Assembly (NCBI GenBank): GCA_963723495.1
Contig: CAVRQR010000009.1
Span: 62,001-126,000, forward strand
Reading direction: 5' to 3'
DNA: 64,000 bases
DNA from: Gp6-AA40 sp963723495
GTDB taxonomy: Bacteria > Acidobacteriota > Vicinamibacteria > Vicinamibacterales > UBA2999
In this document: positions 39,504-48,961 of the stretch, piece after piece
Layout of the letters: every line of letters starts with the position of its first letter
Position numbering within the stretch: the stretch's first letter is position 1
Translations under genes and position numbers: made by a program
The notes under the pieces: generated by a model
Database searches by the model: none
What the model was told of the DNA's origin: nothing
Seen by the model: the letters and a program-made list of their open reading frames with translations, nothing else

Positions 39504-42428
39504 TTGCGCATCATGTTCGTCGTCAATCGCCTGGCGCACGTGCGCCACTTCGATCGCGCTGTCCGTCTGCTCGCCGATCGCGGACACGAGGTGTGCCTGG
39601 CGTCACAGGACGACGATGTGGAGTTGTGGGGCGTGATCGCGGGCCACGCCCGCATCCGCGCCGGTGCGGCGCCACGAAACCGCGGCGACGATTGGGGCGC
39701 ACCGGCCACGATGGTCCGCCGGACGCGCGATTACCTTCGTTATCTGCACCCGCGCTATGCGTCGGCGAGTCTGCTGAGAGGCCGGGCGTTCGAGAAGATG
39801 GTCGGGTCGATCTCCGACCGTGCCGAGACGATGGATGCGGAATGGAGTGAGTTGCTCCTCCGCATGCCGAAGTCCGAACAGAAGCGTCTTGACGTCTTGC
39901 TCGCCAAACTCGAGACGGCCATTCCCTGTGATCCCCACATTCAGGCATTCCTCGCAAAGGAGCGCCCTGACGCACTCGTGCTATCACCGATGGTCGGCAT
40001 CGGCTTTACTCAGGCCGACTTCGTGAAGAGCGCGAGGGCCCTTGGTGTCCCGTCGGCAATGCTCGTCTTCAGTTGGGACAACCTGAGCAACAAGGGACTG
40101 ATTCACGAGTTACCCGATCGCGTCCTCGTCTGGAACCAGACGCAGTCGCAGGAAGCCGTCAAGCTTCACAAATGCCCGCGAGAACGGGTGGTGATCACGG
40201 GCGCACCGCGATTCGATGAGTTCTTCGAGATGCGGCCGGCGACGACGCGCGAGCAGTTTTGCGAGATGGCTGGCCTCGACCCTTCGCGGCCCATCATCAC
40301 GTATCTGGGTTCGTCGAAGTTCGTTGCCGCGGCCGAGCAGGCATTCGTCGAGCGGTGGATCGCGGAACTCCGTCGCAGCTCTGATCCCGCTGTGGCTGGG
40401 TGCAGTCTGTTGATACGTCCGCATCCGGCCGGCGAAAAGAACTGGCATGCCGAGGATACGAGCGAGTTTCGTTGGCCCAAAGTGGCAGAGAAAGCGACCG
40501 TGTCGCGGCCGTTCGGAGATGACCGGACGATCGTGATGAACTCCCCGATGCGGAACGCCGATGTCGTGCTTTACGACACGGTGTACCACAGTGCGGCCAT
40601 TGTCGGTCTCAACACCAGCGCAGAGATCGAGGCGGCAATTGTCGGCCGCCCTGTCTTTACCATCGTCGACAGCAACGCCAAAGGGCAGAAGGGCACCTTG
40701 CACTTTCACTACCTGCTCCGGCAGCAGGGTGGGCACGTCGAGCTGGCCGAGAACTTCGATCAGCACCGCGCCCAGTTGTCAGAGGCCCTGGCCGGTCGTT
40801 ACGAGCGCACCACCATCGACACATTCGTGCAGCAGTTCGTACGGCCGCACGGGCTCAACGTGCCAGTTGCTCCGCGCGTGGCCGATGCGATTGAAGCGCT
40901 TGCGGCGACGCATGAGACAAAGGGTCGAGATGCGGATTCCGTTCGGTCTGAAGCCGGACGCCACCGGCGTCGTGTGAGAATTCTTTTTCAACTTCCACGG
41001 ACGAACATCCTCCGCCACTTCGACAGCGTCGTGCTGGCGCTGGCAGACGGCGGACATGACGTCACGATCGCAACACCGGGGAAGTCGAATGACTTTCCGC
41101 TGCCGCAGGCCGTGACATCGCACCCGCGGATCGCCTCGCGAGTGTGTCCGGAAACTCGCGACGACGAGTGGAAGGATGCGGCCACCGACTTCCGCACGCT
41201 CGTTGATTGTGGCCACTACCTTGAGAGCCCGTTCTTCGAGGCGGAGAAGCTGCGCAGCCGCGCGTTTCGTGTGGTCGCGCAGGCGATGACGGGCGACAAG
41301 GCTCGCCATCTGACGGCGCGTTGTCCAACGTGCAACACCAAGTTCGTCGACGGTGACTTCGGAAAGCTGCGGCCGTCGCTCGGCGATGCCGCGGCAGAGC
41401 GCTTCCACAACCTGGCGCGATTGATTGAAGCTGCCATCCCAAGCGACCCTGGCCGCGAGCGATTCCTTCAGGAAGAAGCCCCTGACGTCGTCCTCGTGAG
41501 TCCACTCGTGCGCTTTGGCTCGGAGCAGTCGGATTGGGTGAAGAGTGCCAAGGCACTCGGCATTCCGGTCGGGTTCCCGGTGTTCAGCTGGGACAATCTG
41601 ACGACGAAGGGCGTGATTCACGTCGAGCCGGATCGCGTGTTCGTCTGGAACGCCGTGCAGAAGCGCGAGGCGACCGAGTACTACGGCATCCCGCCCGAGA
41701 AAGTGGTCATCACAGGCGCACCGCGGTTCGACTCCTTCATGGAGCTGCGTCCCTCGGTCGATCGCGACACGTACTGTCGGTCGCTCAATCTCGATCCCGC
41801 TGCGCCGATCGCCACCTATCTCTGCTCATCGGAGTTCGTTGCGGGTCATGAAGTCGCGTTCGTCGAGCAGTGGATCGAGGAGATTCGAAAGGATCCGCGG
41901 CTGACGTCGTGCAACGTGATTGTCCGGCCGCATCCGCGTTCGGTTCGCCAGTGGAACGAAGTCGATCTGGCCCGGCACGGCCGCGTCGGTCTGTCGCTGT
42001 CACGGATCCTCAACGCCGATCAGTCTCTCTACGATGTGCTCTACCACAGCGCCGCGGTGGTCGGTCTCAACACGAGCGCTCAGATCGAAGCAGGCATTCT
42101 CGGGAAACCCGTCCTGACGCTGCTCGCGCCGGGCTTCGAGAAGGGCCAGAGCGGTACGCTGCACTTCCGGTACCTGCTCCGCGAAGAAGGTGGATTCGTG
42201 GAGCTTGCCAACGATCTCAACCAGCACAAGACACACCTCGCGCGCGCCATCACCGGAGGCTACGACGACGGCGAGATTCAGCGTGCGGTCGAAAGATTTA
42301 TCCGGCCCGAGGGCTGGCATCGGCCGGCCACGCCGATTCTGGCCAGCGCGATTACCGACATGGCGCCGGCGAAGCCGTCGTCAGCCGTTCGCCGATGGCT
42401 CAGCACGGCGACGCAGGCGGGACGATAA
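39504..42428 (+). CDS. Tandem double-domain WDNL GT-B-like protein
   Basis: 974 residues; TTG at 39504 is chosen because it gives MRIMFVVNRLAHVRHFD, matching the family N-terminus (an ATG at 39513 is the alternative). Domain 1 (residues about 1-475): VFSWDNLSNKGLIHELPDRV, VVITGAPRFDEFFEMRPATT, DTVYHSAAIVGLNTSAEIEA, QKGTLHFHYLL. Domain 2 (about 492-960) restarts with VRILFQLPRTNILRHFDSVV and repeats every landmark: FSWDNLTTKGVIHVEPDRVF, VVITGAPRFDSFMELRPSVD, VLYHSAAVVGLNTSAQIEAG, QSGTLHFRYLL. Both halves look catalytically complete, so this could add two sugars in turn or act as a polymerase. A single CPTC motif occurs only in domain 2. This family is not one I can name. Confidence 0.72.
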   Translation: MRIMFVVNRLAHVRHFDRAVRLLADRGHEVCLASQDDDVELWGVIAGHARIRAGAAPRNRGDDWGAPATMVRRTRDYLRYLHPRYASASLLRGRAFEKMVGSISDRAETMDAEWSELLLRMPKSEQKRLDVLLAKLETAIPCDPHIQAFLAKERPDALVLSPMVGIGFTQADFVKSARALGVPSAMLVFSWDNLSNKGLIHELPDRVLVWNQTQSQEAVKLHKCPRERVVITGAPRFDEFFEMRPATTREQFCEMAGLDPSRPIITYLGSSKFVAAAEQAFVERWIAELRRSSDPAVAGCSLLIRPHPAGEKNWHAEDTSEFRWPKVAEKATVSRPFGDDRTIVMNSPMRNADVVLYDTVYHSAAIVGLNTSAEIEAAIVGRPVFTIVDSNAKGQKGTLHFHYLLRQQGGHVELAENFDQHRAQLSEALAGRYERTTIDTFVQQFVRPHGLNVPVAPRVADAIEALAATHETKGRDADSVRSEAGRHRRRVRILFQLPRTNILRHFDSVVLALADGGHDVTIATPGKSNDFPLPQAVTSHPRIASRVCPETRDDEWKDAATDFRTLVDCGHYLESPFFEAEKLRSRAFRVVAQAMTGDKARHLTARCPTCNTKFVDGDFGKLRPSLGDAAAERFHNLARLIEAAIPSDPGRERFLQEEAPDVVLVSPLVRFGSEQSDWVKSAKALGIPVGFPVFSWDNLTTKGVIHVEPDRVFVWNAVQKREATEYYGIPPEKVVITGAPRFDSFMELRPSVDRDTYCRSLNLDPAAPIATYLCSSEFVAGHEVAFVEQWIEEIRKDPRLTSCNVIVRPHPRSVRQWNEVDLARHGRVGLSLSRILNADQSLYDVLYHSAAVVGLNTSAQIEAGILGKPVLTLLAPGFEKGQSGTLHFRYLLREEGGFVELANDLNQHKTHLARAITGGYDDGEIQRAVERFIRPEGWHRPATPILASAITDMAPAKPSSAVRRWLSTATQAGR

Positions 42429-42448
42429 CGGCGTGCCAGTTCCGAGAC

Positions 42449-43918
42449 ATGACACGATCACCGGTCACGCGTCCCGCGCCGATGCGCATTCTGTTTCACG
42501 TCACGCTCACCACGATGCTGCGGCACTTCGAGAGCGTGCTGCTCGCGTTGGCGGACCGCGGTCACGTCATTCGCATCGCGTCCCATCGCAGTCCCGAGCT
42601 CGCGCCGCCAGCCGCACTGGTCGCACATCCACGCATTGCTTTCGTCACCAGCCCGGGTCGTCGTGGTGATGAGTGGACCACGCCCATTCACGAGCTGCGG
42701 GCTCTGCGTGACTACATTCGCTATCTCGACGGGCGCTTTAAGTCGGCGACCAAGCTGCGCGCACGCGCTCTGCGCACGGCAGTCAAGGCGGTCACGCACG
42801 ACGAGCGTACGCACCTCGTGCATCGCTGTCCCCAGTGCGACGCGCGCCTGGTGGACGACGACGTTGGTCAGATGCTGCGAGGATTCGGGAAGCAGGGAGT
42901 CAAGAATCTCGACAAGCTGCTGGCGTTGATGGAACGCACGATCCCGAGCGCCACCGTTCTCGAGGATTTCCTGAAAGCGGAACAACCCGACCTGCTTCTC
43001 GTCTCGCCGCTCGTCAACCTCGGATCGTACCAGGCAGATTTCGTGAAGAGCGCGAAGGCGCTTCACATACCAGTGGTCTATCCCGTCTTCAGTTGGGACA
43101 ACCTCTCCACGAAAGGGTTGATCCATGTTGAGCCTGACGGCGTGATCGTCTGGAACGAACGCCAGCGTAGCGAGGCTGTCGACATGCACGGCGTGTCGCC
43201 CGATCGCATTGCAGTGACTGGGGCGCCGCGTTTCGACGAGTTCTTCGCGATGACACCCGAGACGACTCGCGAACAGTTCTGTGCCATTCACGGACTCGAC
43301 GCGCGTCAGCCGATCGTCGTCTATCTGTGCTCGTCCGAGTTCGTTGCGGGAGGCGAGGTCGACTTTGTGCGCCGCTGGATCGATGAAGTGCGGCGTGAGC
43401 CCTCACTGCGTTCGTGCAACATCCTGGTTCGGCCACATCCCCGGCAGCAGAAGCCCTGGAAGGGTTTTGAGGTGCCCGATGCGCGAGTGGCCCTCGCGCT
43501 GCCTCAGGCGATGAACGCTGATCCAACGCTCTTCGACACGGTGCATCACAGTGCCGCGGTTGTCGGGTTGAACACGAGCGCGCAGCTCGAGGCGGCGATT
43601 CTCGGCCGGCCGGTTCTCACGATTCTCGTGCCTGAGTTTGCCGACGGCCAGCAGGGGACGCTGCACTTCTCTTACCTGTTGAAGGAGCACGGCGGATTCG
43701 TCGATGTCGCGCCGGACTTCGAGACTCATCGGCGTCAGTTGGCCGGTGCTGTCGCCGGCCGCTACGATCCAGCCGTCATCCGTGACTTCGTCGAGCGCTT
43801 CCTCCGGCCCAAGGGTCTCGACCGGCCTGCCACGCCTTTCATGGTGCAGGCGATCGAAGAGTTCGCCCAGGCGACGGCACGTAAGCGTCTTCCAGCCGTA
43901 ACCGAAACGCATTCCTGA
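42449..43918 (+). CDS. WDNL-family GT-B-like glycosyltransferase (copy 7 by domain count)
   Basis: 489 residues from ATG 42449; a second in-frame ATG at 42482 gives PMRILFHVTLTTMLRHFESV as the family-like start and is equally possible. Landmarks: VFSWDNLSTKGLIHVEPDGV, AVTGAPRFDEFFAMTPETTR, CSSEFVAGGEVDFVRRWIDE, VRPHPRQQKPW, DTVHHSAAVVGLNTSAQLEA and QQGTLHFSYLLKEHGG. It is closest to domain 2 of the preceding tandem protein, including a CPQC motif at the same place, so it probably arose by duplication of that half. Frame continues open upstream into the previous gene, but that stretch has no family similarity. Confidence 0.7.
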   Translation: MTRSPVTRPAPMRILFHVTLTTMLRHFESVLLALADRGHVIRIASHRSPELAPPAALVAHPRIAFVTSPGRRGDEWTTPIHELRALRDYIRYLDGRFKSATKLRARALRTAVKAVTHDERTHLVHRCPQCDARLVDDDVGQMLRGFGKQGVKNLDKLLALMERTIPSATVLEDFLKAEQPDLLLVSPLVNLGSYQADFVKSAKALHIPVVYPVFSWDNLSTKGLIHVEPDGVIVWNERQRSEAVDMHGVSPDRIAVTGAPRFDEFFAMTPETTREQFCAIHGLDARQPIVVYLCSSEFVAGGEVDFVRRWIDEVRREPSLRSCNILVRPHPRQQKPWKGFEVPDARVALALPQAMNADPTLFDTVHHSAAVVGLNTSAQLEAAILGRPVLTILVPEFADGQQGTLHFSYLLKEHGGFVDVAPDFETHRRQLAGAVAGRYDPAVIRDFVERFLRPKGLDRPATPFMVQAIEEFAQATARKRLPAVTETHS

Positions 43919-43923
43919 CGGAC

Positions 43924-45864
43924 GTGGGGCGTTCGCGTGTAATCGGAATGGTGCTCGCAGGCGTTGCGGGTATCCACCAGGCGGTCATTGCCAGCCTACC
44001 GACCAACGACGATTTCATGCATCTGGCGATTGCGAATCAGCTGCTTGCCGGCGATCTGCCGCTGCGTGACTTCTTCGATGCCTACGGCATCCTGATGTAC
44101 GGGATCAGCGCGTTCGCGCAGCTGCTGTTCGGGTACCGGCTCCTGTCAGAGGCCGTCGTCGTTGGTGTTGCGCTGGCCGTCAGTGCGTACCTGGTGTTCA
44201 GTCTCGTTCGATCGCTTACTGGATTTGCCGTTGCTGGCGTGCTGTCTGCTCTACTGCTGATCGTTGCAGGACCACGAGGGTACTCGTATCCCAAGATGTT
44301 CATCTACGCGGTGGCGGCGATGCTCTGGTGGCGGTATGTCAGCGCGCCGACGCGGCCGAAGATCGTGGCGATGGGTGCATGGGTTGCCGCTGCTTTCTAC
44401 TGGCGTGCGGATCACGGCGTATATGTCGCGATGGGTGTCACACTCGCGGTGGTCGCGGCTCATGGCCTGAGCCGGCTTGCCGCAGTCAGGCTCGCGCATG
44501 CCGCGGCTGTGGCAGTCGTGGCGATCTCGCCAAATCTGCTGTTGGCGTCCGCCACGATGGGACTGCGCTCCTACATCGAGAGTGGTCTGACGATGTGGAA
44601 CACGCAGCACACCACGAGCAATACGCACACCTGGCCGAAGTGGCCAGTGCGGGGAGCGGGCGACATCATTCGTCTAGACAGGGCTGAGGAGTTCGCGCCG
44701 ACAGTCGGTCTGCGCTGGACGGACGACAGTTCTGCCGAGGCGCGTGCGACCATTCTTGCTCGCTATGGGCTGACGCCGGTCGCCAGCGATGACCCTTCGG
44801 TGCAGACAGTCCGCATGGCGAACCAGGCTCCCAAAACGGTGCGCGACCTCATCAACGAGCCGATTGTCGCCGACACGACTGGAATCGACCGGAGCCGATC
44901 GGCGATCCCATGGTCGACGTGGCCGATCTGGGAGCGTCTGCGGTTCTCTCAGTGGTGGCTGCGCGTCAGGTTGTTCGGGGGAGTCGACGAGCAGAGCGCG
45001 GCAGCAGAAGCCGTCGCCGCGCTGTTCTACGTGCTGCCGCTGGTCGTGGCCGTCGTCGCGTTCCCGTGGCTGCAGCGATACCTGTCGGCCGATGCGACCG
45101 GATTCCGGTTGGTTGCCTTTGCGCTGTTCGGTGTCGTCACCGCGATTGGGTTGATGCGATCGCCATACCACGTACGCGCCGTCGACAACGCGGTTGTTCC
45201 GGCGGTTCTCTTTGGGCTTTGTGTCAGCGCGTTGTGGCGTACCGCCCGCGCGAGCCGGAGAATGACCCGTGGTGCCCTAACCGTGACCGTGGTCCTGTTC
45301 TCGTTGTTCGTGGTCAAGAGCGTGGCCGTCGCGGGACAGTTCGGGGATCGTGTCAGCTGGCTGAGCGGCGAAGGCCGCTCCATATCGCGGATGCAGGGGG
45401 CGTGGCGAGAAGTCCGCGACCGGTTGACTGCCCAGCCTCCCTTGACCTACTGGGAAGGCATGCCTGCACCTGTGGACCTTCAGTTGGCTCGCTACGTGGC
45501 CGAATGCGTCCCGCACTCCAGGCGTCTGCTCGTGCTTTGGTTCGCGCCACAGGTGTACTACTATGCCGACCGGCTGATGGCCTCGCGGCACTTGTTCTAC
45601 GAGTCCGGCTACGAACGCCTCCCGCCGGAGCAGCAGAGAACACTGGAGAAGATTCAGCGCGTCGCGCCCCCGGTGGTTCTCGCCACGGGAAACCTCGATA
45701 CGTTTACCCGTCAGATGTACCCGGCCGTCGTGGATTACATTCACCGCGAGTACGAGACGGCGGGCACGTTGAACGACGACGGGCAGACGTACCAGGTTCT
45801 GCTCAGGAGGAATGAGCAGGTCACACGGCCCTATGGAGAACAGCAGTGGCCGTGCTTGACGTGA
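43924..45864 (+). CDS. GT-C-like multi-pass membrane protein with EDT-ID module inserted in a loop (copy B)
   Basis: 646 residues, GTG start. It matches the 11057 protein over its whole length: LPTNDDFMHLAIANQLLAGD, PLRDFFDAYGILMYGISAFA, LIVAGPRGYSYPKMFIYAVA, FYWRADHGVYVA and the C-terminal LWFAPQVYYYADRLMASRHL. The EDT-ID module (about 44691-44910) again sits in a loop between membrane segments: VGLRWTDDSS, ILARYGLTPV, IVADTTGIDRS. Here the usual VEDT is VADT. Two copies this far apart in one locus suggest duplication and later specialisation for different lipid-linked donors (inference). Followed seven bases later by the dioxygenase gene. Confidence 0.66.
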   Translation: MGRSRVIGMVLAGVAGIHQAVIASLPTNDDFMHLAIANQLLAGDLPLRDFFDAYGILMYGISAFAQLLFGYRLLSEAVVVGVALAVSAYLVFSLVRSLTGFAVAGVLSALLLIVAGPRGYSYPKMFIYAVAAMLWWRYVSAPTRPKIVAMGAWVAAAFYWRADHGVYVAMGVTLAVVAAHGLSRLAAVRLAHAAAVAVVAISPNLLLASATMGLRSYIESGLTMWNTQHTTSNTHTWPKWPVRGAGDIIRLDRAEEFAPTVGLRWTDDSSAEARATILARYGLTPVASDDPSVQTVRMANQAPKTVRDLINEPIVADTTGIDRSRSAIPWSTWPIWERLRFSQWWLRVRLFGGVDEQSAAAEAVAALFYVLPLVVAVVAFPWLQRYLSADATGFRLVAFALFGVVTAIGLMRSPYHVRAVDNAVVPAVLFGLCVSALWRTARASRRMTRGALTVTVVLFSLFVVKSVAVAGQFGDRVSWLSGEGRSISRMQGAWREVRDRLTAQPPLTYWEGMPAPVDLQLARYVAECVPHSRRLLVLWFAPQVYYYADRLMASRHLFYESGYERLPPEQQRTLEKIQRVAPPVVLATGNLDTFTRQMYPAVVDYIHREYETAGTLNDDGQTYQVLLRRNEQVTRPYGEQQWPCLT

Positions 45865-45871
45865 GCCCCAT

Positions 45872-46951
45872 ATGTCCATCTTCGAGCGTTTGAATCCTCT
45901 TCGAATCGTCCGCACGGTGGACACCGTACCCCACTTGCAGAATCTCGCGGAGAAGGTGCGCGAGGAGCAGAAGACGATGTCGCGTCAGTTACGGACAATC
46001 ACGCGGCAGCTCGAACAGCTCGAGCAGACGTTGATTCGCCAGGAGAAGATTCTGGCCGGTGTGCCGGAGCTGCAGGCGCAGGTGCGACGGTGCGTGACGG
46101 CGTACACGAAGGATGCTCGTCAGGCCGAGTGGCTGCCAGCACTTCGAGTCCGGTTGGGGGACGGAGAGAGAATCGCCGCACATGCGGCAGCCGCCGTGTC
46201 CGCGTCCCGGCTCGAGCGCGATCCGTTTCCCCACATCCTTATCGAGAACCTCCTTCCCGATGACATTGCCTCCGAGCTGCTGCGCGCGGTCCCGTCCAGC
46301 GCCTTCTTCAAGACCGAGAACATGAAGCGTCAGGAGCTGGAAGTACCCTTCGTATTCGCACCGGAGTACAGCCGTGTTGTGTGGGGGCTGTTCTTCAACA
46401 AAGTGATCACCGAGACGATGGTGCCGGCGTTGACGGAGAAATTCAGGCCGGCGCTCGACGAGTTCCTGCACGCTCACTGGCCCGAGCTGGGGCCGTTGGC
46501 CACGGCGGGCATTGCCCTCCGCGTCTCGAATTCGAGGTTGCTGCTACGGCGGCCGGGCTATGTGATCAAGCCGCATCGGGATCCGCGATGGGCGTTCCTC
46601 ACATGTCTCGTGTATCTCCCGCGTTCCTCCGATCACGAGGTCTACGGAACGCAGTTGTACCGCCTGCACCGCGAGCCAGAGGTGACACACAGCTCCCCGT
46701 TGTGGGTGGATCGGTCGGAGTGCCAACTGGTCAAGGACGTCCCGGCCCGGCGCAACACCGCACTGGTGTTTCTGAATTCAACTGGTGCCCACGGTGCATC
46801 CATCCCGTCCCAGGCGCCGGCGGACATCGAGCGATATCTCTTCCAGGTGCAGTTTGGCGTTGATGAAGAGACGAAGCAGCGGCTGATCGCCGGTGTGTCC
46901 GACGCCGCCCGCCCGTCCTGGGCAGCCGAGCGAGATGGTGGTTACCAGTGA
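45872..46951 (+). CDS. Fe(II)/2-oxoglutarate oxygenase-like protein with N-terminal coiled coil
   Basis: 359 residues. Residues about 25-90 form a coiled coil (VREEQKTMSRQLRTITRQLE and following heptads). DPFPHILIENLLPDDIASEL is the same entry motif as in the oxygenase at 20841. YVIKPHRDPRWAFLTCLVYL supplies H-x-D (near residues 235-237) and LNSTGAHGASIP the distal His (near 306); an Arg at ERYLFQVQF may bind 2-oxoglutarate. The triad is thus visible but less standard than in the other three oxygenases. Relatives have been seen next to glycosyltransferase genes; the substrate is unknown. Last gene of the long run from 22091. Confidence 0.7.
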   Translation: MSIFERLNPLRIVRTVDTVPHLQNLAEKVREEQKTMSRQLRTITRQLEQLEQTLIRQEKILAGVPELQAQVRRCVTAYTKDARQAEWLPALRVRLGDGERIAAHAAAAVSASRLERDPFPHILIENLLPDDIASELLRAVPSSAFFKTENMKRQELEVPFVFAPEYSRVVWGLFFNKVITETMVPALTEKFRPALDEFLHAHWPELGPLATAGIALRVSNSRLLLRRPGYVIKPHRDPRWAFLTCLVYLPRSSDHEVYGTQLYRLHREPEVTHSSPLWVDRSECQLVKDVPARRNTALVFLNSTGAHGASIPSQAPADIERYLFQVQFGVDEETKQRLIAGVSDAARPSWAAERDGGYQ

Positions 46952-47110
46952 CAAAGACCTCATGGGGTGGCGGCACCGTTCCGCGGAGTGCGGCTGATGC
47001 CGATCGCTAAGGACGTCTCGGACAGGGGCGACCGGCGTGATCCTTGAGGCGGCGACCGAGTCAGTGGCGGAACGCGGGCGGCTCGTGAGTCTCAATCGTG
47101 CAGTGATGAC

Positions 47111-48224
47111 ATGATTCCATACGTAGATTTGAAGGCGCAGTACCGGGCGCTGAAGCCCGAGATCGATCGAGCGATTCAACAGGTGCTCGACGAGTCGACG
47201 TACATACTCGGTCCTGCCGTGTCGGCGTTCGAACGTGACTTCGCGGCGTTCTGCGCCACGACTGAAGCCATTGGTGTGAACAGCGGCACGAGCGCCCTTC
47301 ACCTGGCACTCCTGGCAGCTGGCGTCGGTCCGGGAGATGAGGTGATCACGGTACCGTTCACCTTTGTCGCCACGGTCGCATCGATCGAGTACGCCGGCGC
47401 AAAGCCAGTGCTCGTCGACGTCGAGCCCGACTACTGGACGATGGATCCGGCACGAATCGAGGCGGCAATTACACCGCGAACCAAGGCCATCGTCCCGGTT
47501 CATCTCTACGGACAACCCGCGGACATGGACCCGATTCTCGCGATCGCGGAGAAACATGGTCTGACGGTGATCGAAGACGCCTGTCAGGCACATGGATCGG
47601 AGTACAAAGGGCGTCGTTGCGGATCGTTGGGCCGAATGGCATGTTTCAGCTTTTACCCTGGGAAGAATCTCGGGGCGTACGGCGAAGGCGGTGCCGTCGT
47701 CACCAGCGATTCAGCCCTGGCGGCGAAGATTCGGCTTCTGCGTGCCTGGGGTGAGGAAACCCGCTACGAGCACAAGTTACCGGGCCTTCAACTACCGGAT
47801 GGACGGCGTCCAGGGGGCGGTGCTGGGCGTCAAGCTGAAACACCTCGAGGCCTGGACGACCGCGCGTCGAGGCCGGGCCTCGGTCTACGCAAGCCGTCTC
47901 GGCGACAGCCCCGCCAAGTTGCCGGTCGAAAGGGCCGGGGCGCGCCACGTGTACCATGCGTACGTTGTCAGGCTCACCGATCGCGACGCGTGGCGATCGC
48001 GGCTTGGCGAGGCGGGTGTGCAGACCGGCGTGCACTACCCGATTCCCGTGCATCTTCAACCGGCCTACCGTGACCTCGGCTACGACGTCGGCGCATTTCC
48101 TGTCGCAGAACGCGCGGCAACGGAGGTGTTGTCGCTGCCGATCTTTCCCGAGCTGACGGATGAGCAGATCGACAGCATTGCCGCCCTGTTCCGGGCAGGT
48201 GTTGTCGCAGAAGTCCGAGGCTGA
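47111..48224 (+). CDS. DegT/DnrJ/EryC1/StrS sugar aminotransferase (one frameshift in this sequence)
   Basis: Restored length 370 residues. N-terminal part: IPYVDLKAQYRALKPEIDRA, GVNSGTSALHLALLAAGVGP, VPFTFVATVASIEYAGAKPV, IEDACQAHGSEYKG and the PLP lysine in FSFYPGKNLGAYGEGGAVV. After YEHKLPG the frame is lost; removing one C at 47785-47786 gives KLPGFNYRMDGVQGAVLGVK, the standard family motif, and the rest continues to HYPIPVHLQPAYRDLG and AERAATEVLSLPIFPELTDE. These enzymes make amino sugars from nucleotide-linked 3- or 4-keto sugars, using glutamate. With the acetyltransferase just downstream, an N-acetylated 3- or 4-amino sugar is likely. As read the product would be a 320-residue hybrid. 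Confidence 0.85.
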
Positions 48225-48237
48225 CGGTCTCACGACG

Positions 48238-48927
48238 ATGGACTTAGCGCACAGCTCGCGGATCGTGCCCGCGGTGCACGGCCGGCGGGAGGTCGCCCCG
48301 GACCCCCCGGATGAGGTCGCCCTGTCGGAACGCCTGCGTCGCGAGCGCTCGCATGCTGAGCTCCTGGCTCTCGCCGCACAGCACGCGCACGGATTGAGCG
48401 ATGATGATGTACGGATGCGTCGCGCGGTGTGGCGGGCGCTGGCGCGGCGATTCGGCGATGGCATCCGGATCGGTCGCGCAGCGATCGCGACCCATCCTGA
48501 AACCTTCGAAATTGGCAGCGGCGTTTTTATTGGCGAGCAGGTCTTCATCCAAGGCCGGTTTGACGGTCGCTGTGTGATCGGCGACCACTCCTGGATCGGT
48601 CCGCAAAGCTACTTCGACGCCCGGGATCTCGTCATCGAGGAGTACGTCGGGTGGGGACCGGGCGCGAAAGTATTGGGTTCCACTCACACCGGTGTGCCCG
48701 CAGACGTGCCCATCATTCAGACCGATCTGGAAATCCGGCCGGTGAGGATTGGCGCCTGGGCTGATATCGGAGTCAATGCCGTCATTCTTCCCGGGGTCAC
48801 GGTTGGCAAGGGCGCGATAGTTGGCGCGGGGGCTGTGGTGTCACAAGATGTACCTGCGTTCGCCGTGGTGGCCGGTGTTCCAGCGAAGTTGCTGCGTTGG
48901 CGTGAGGGCTACGGCGAAAGCCGTTAG
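48238..48927 (+). CDS. Left-handed beta-helix (hexapeptide) acetyltransferase
   Basis: 229 residues from ATG 48238, 13 bases after the aminotransferase; the open frame extends upstream but without similarity. The first ~65 residues are helical. The rest is a run of hexapeptide turns: FEIGSGVFIGEQVFIQG, CVIGDHSWIGPQSYF, then IGAWADIGVNAVILPGVTVG, KGAIVGAGAVVSQDVPAFAV and the family ending VAGVPAKLLRW. The likely active-site His lies in LGSTHTGVPAD in an exposed loop. Such enzymes use acetyl-CoA to N- or O-acetylate sugars. Its position between aminotransferase genes favours N-acetylation of an amino sugar. Confidence 0.85.
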   Translation: MDLAHSSRIVPAVHGRREVAPDPPDEVALSERLRRERSHAELLALAAQHAHGLSDDDVRMRRAVWRALARRFGDGIRIGRAAIATHPETFEIGSGVFIGEQVFIQGRFDGRCVIGDHSWIGPQSYFDARDLVIEEYVGWGPGAKVLGSTHTGVPADVPIIQTDLEIRPVRIGAWADIGVNAVILPGVTVGKGAIVGAGAVVSQDVPAFAVVAGVPAKLLRWREGYGESR

Positions 48928-48961
48928 GAGAGTTTTCCAATGAGGGACGTGAGGGGATTCC

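Noticed and set aside
47770..47800. Programmed ribosomal frameshift in the aminotransferase gene
   Set aside because: No slippery heptamer or downstream stimulatory structure is obvious, and the same kind of break recurs in unrelated genes, so an insertion error is simpler.
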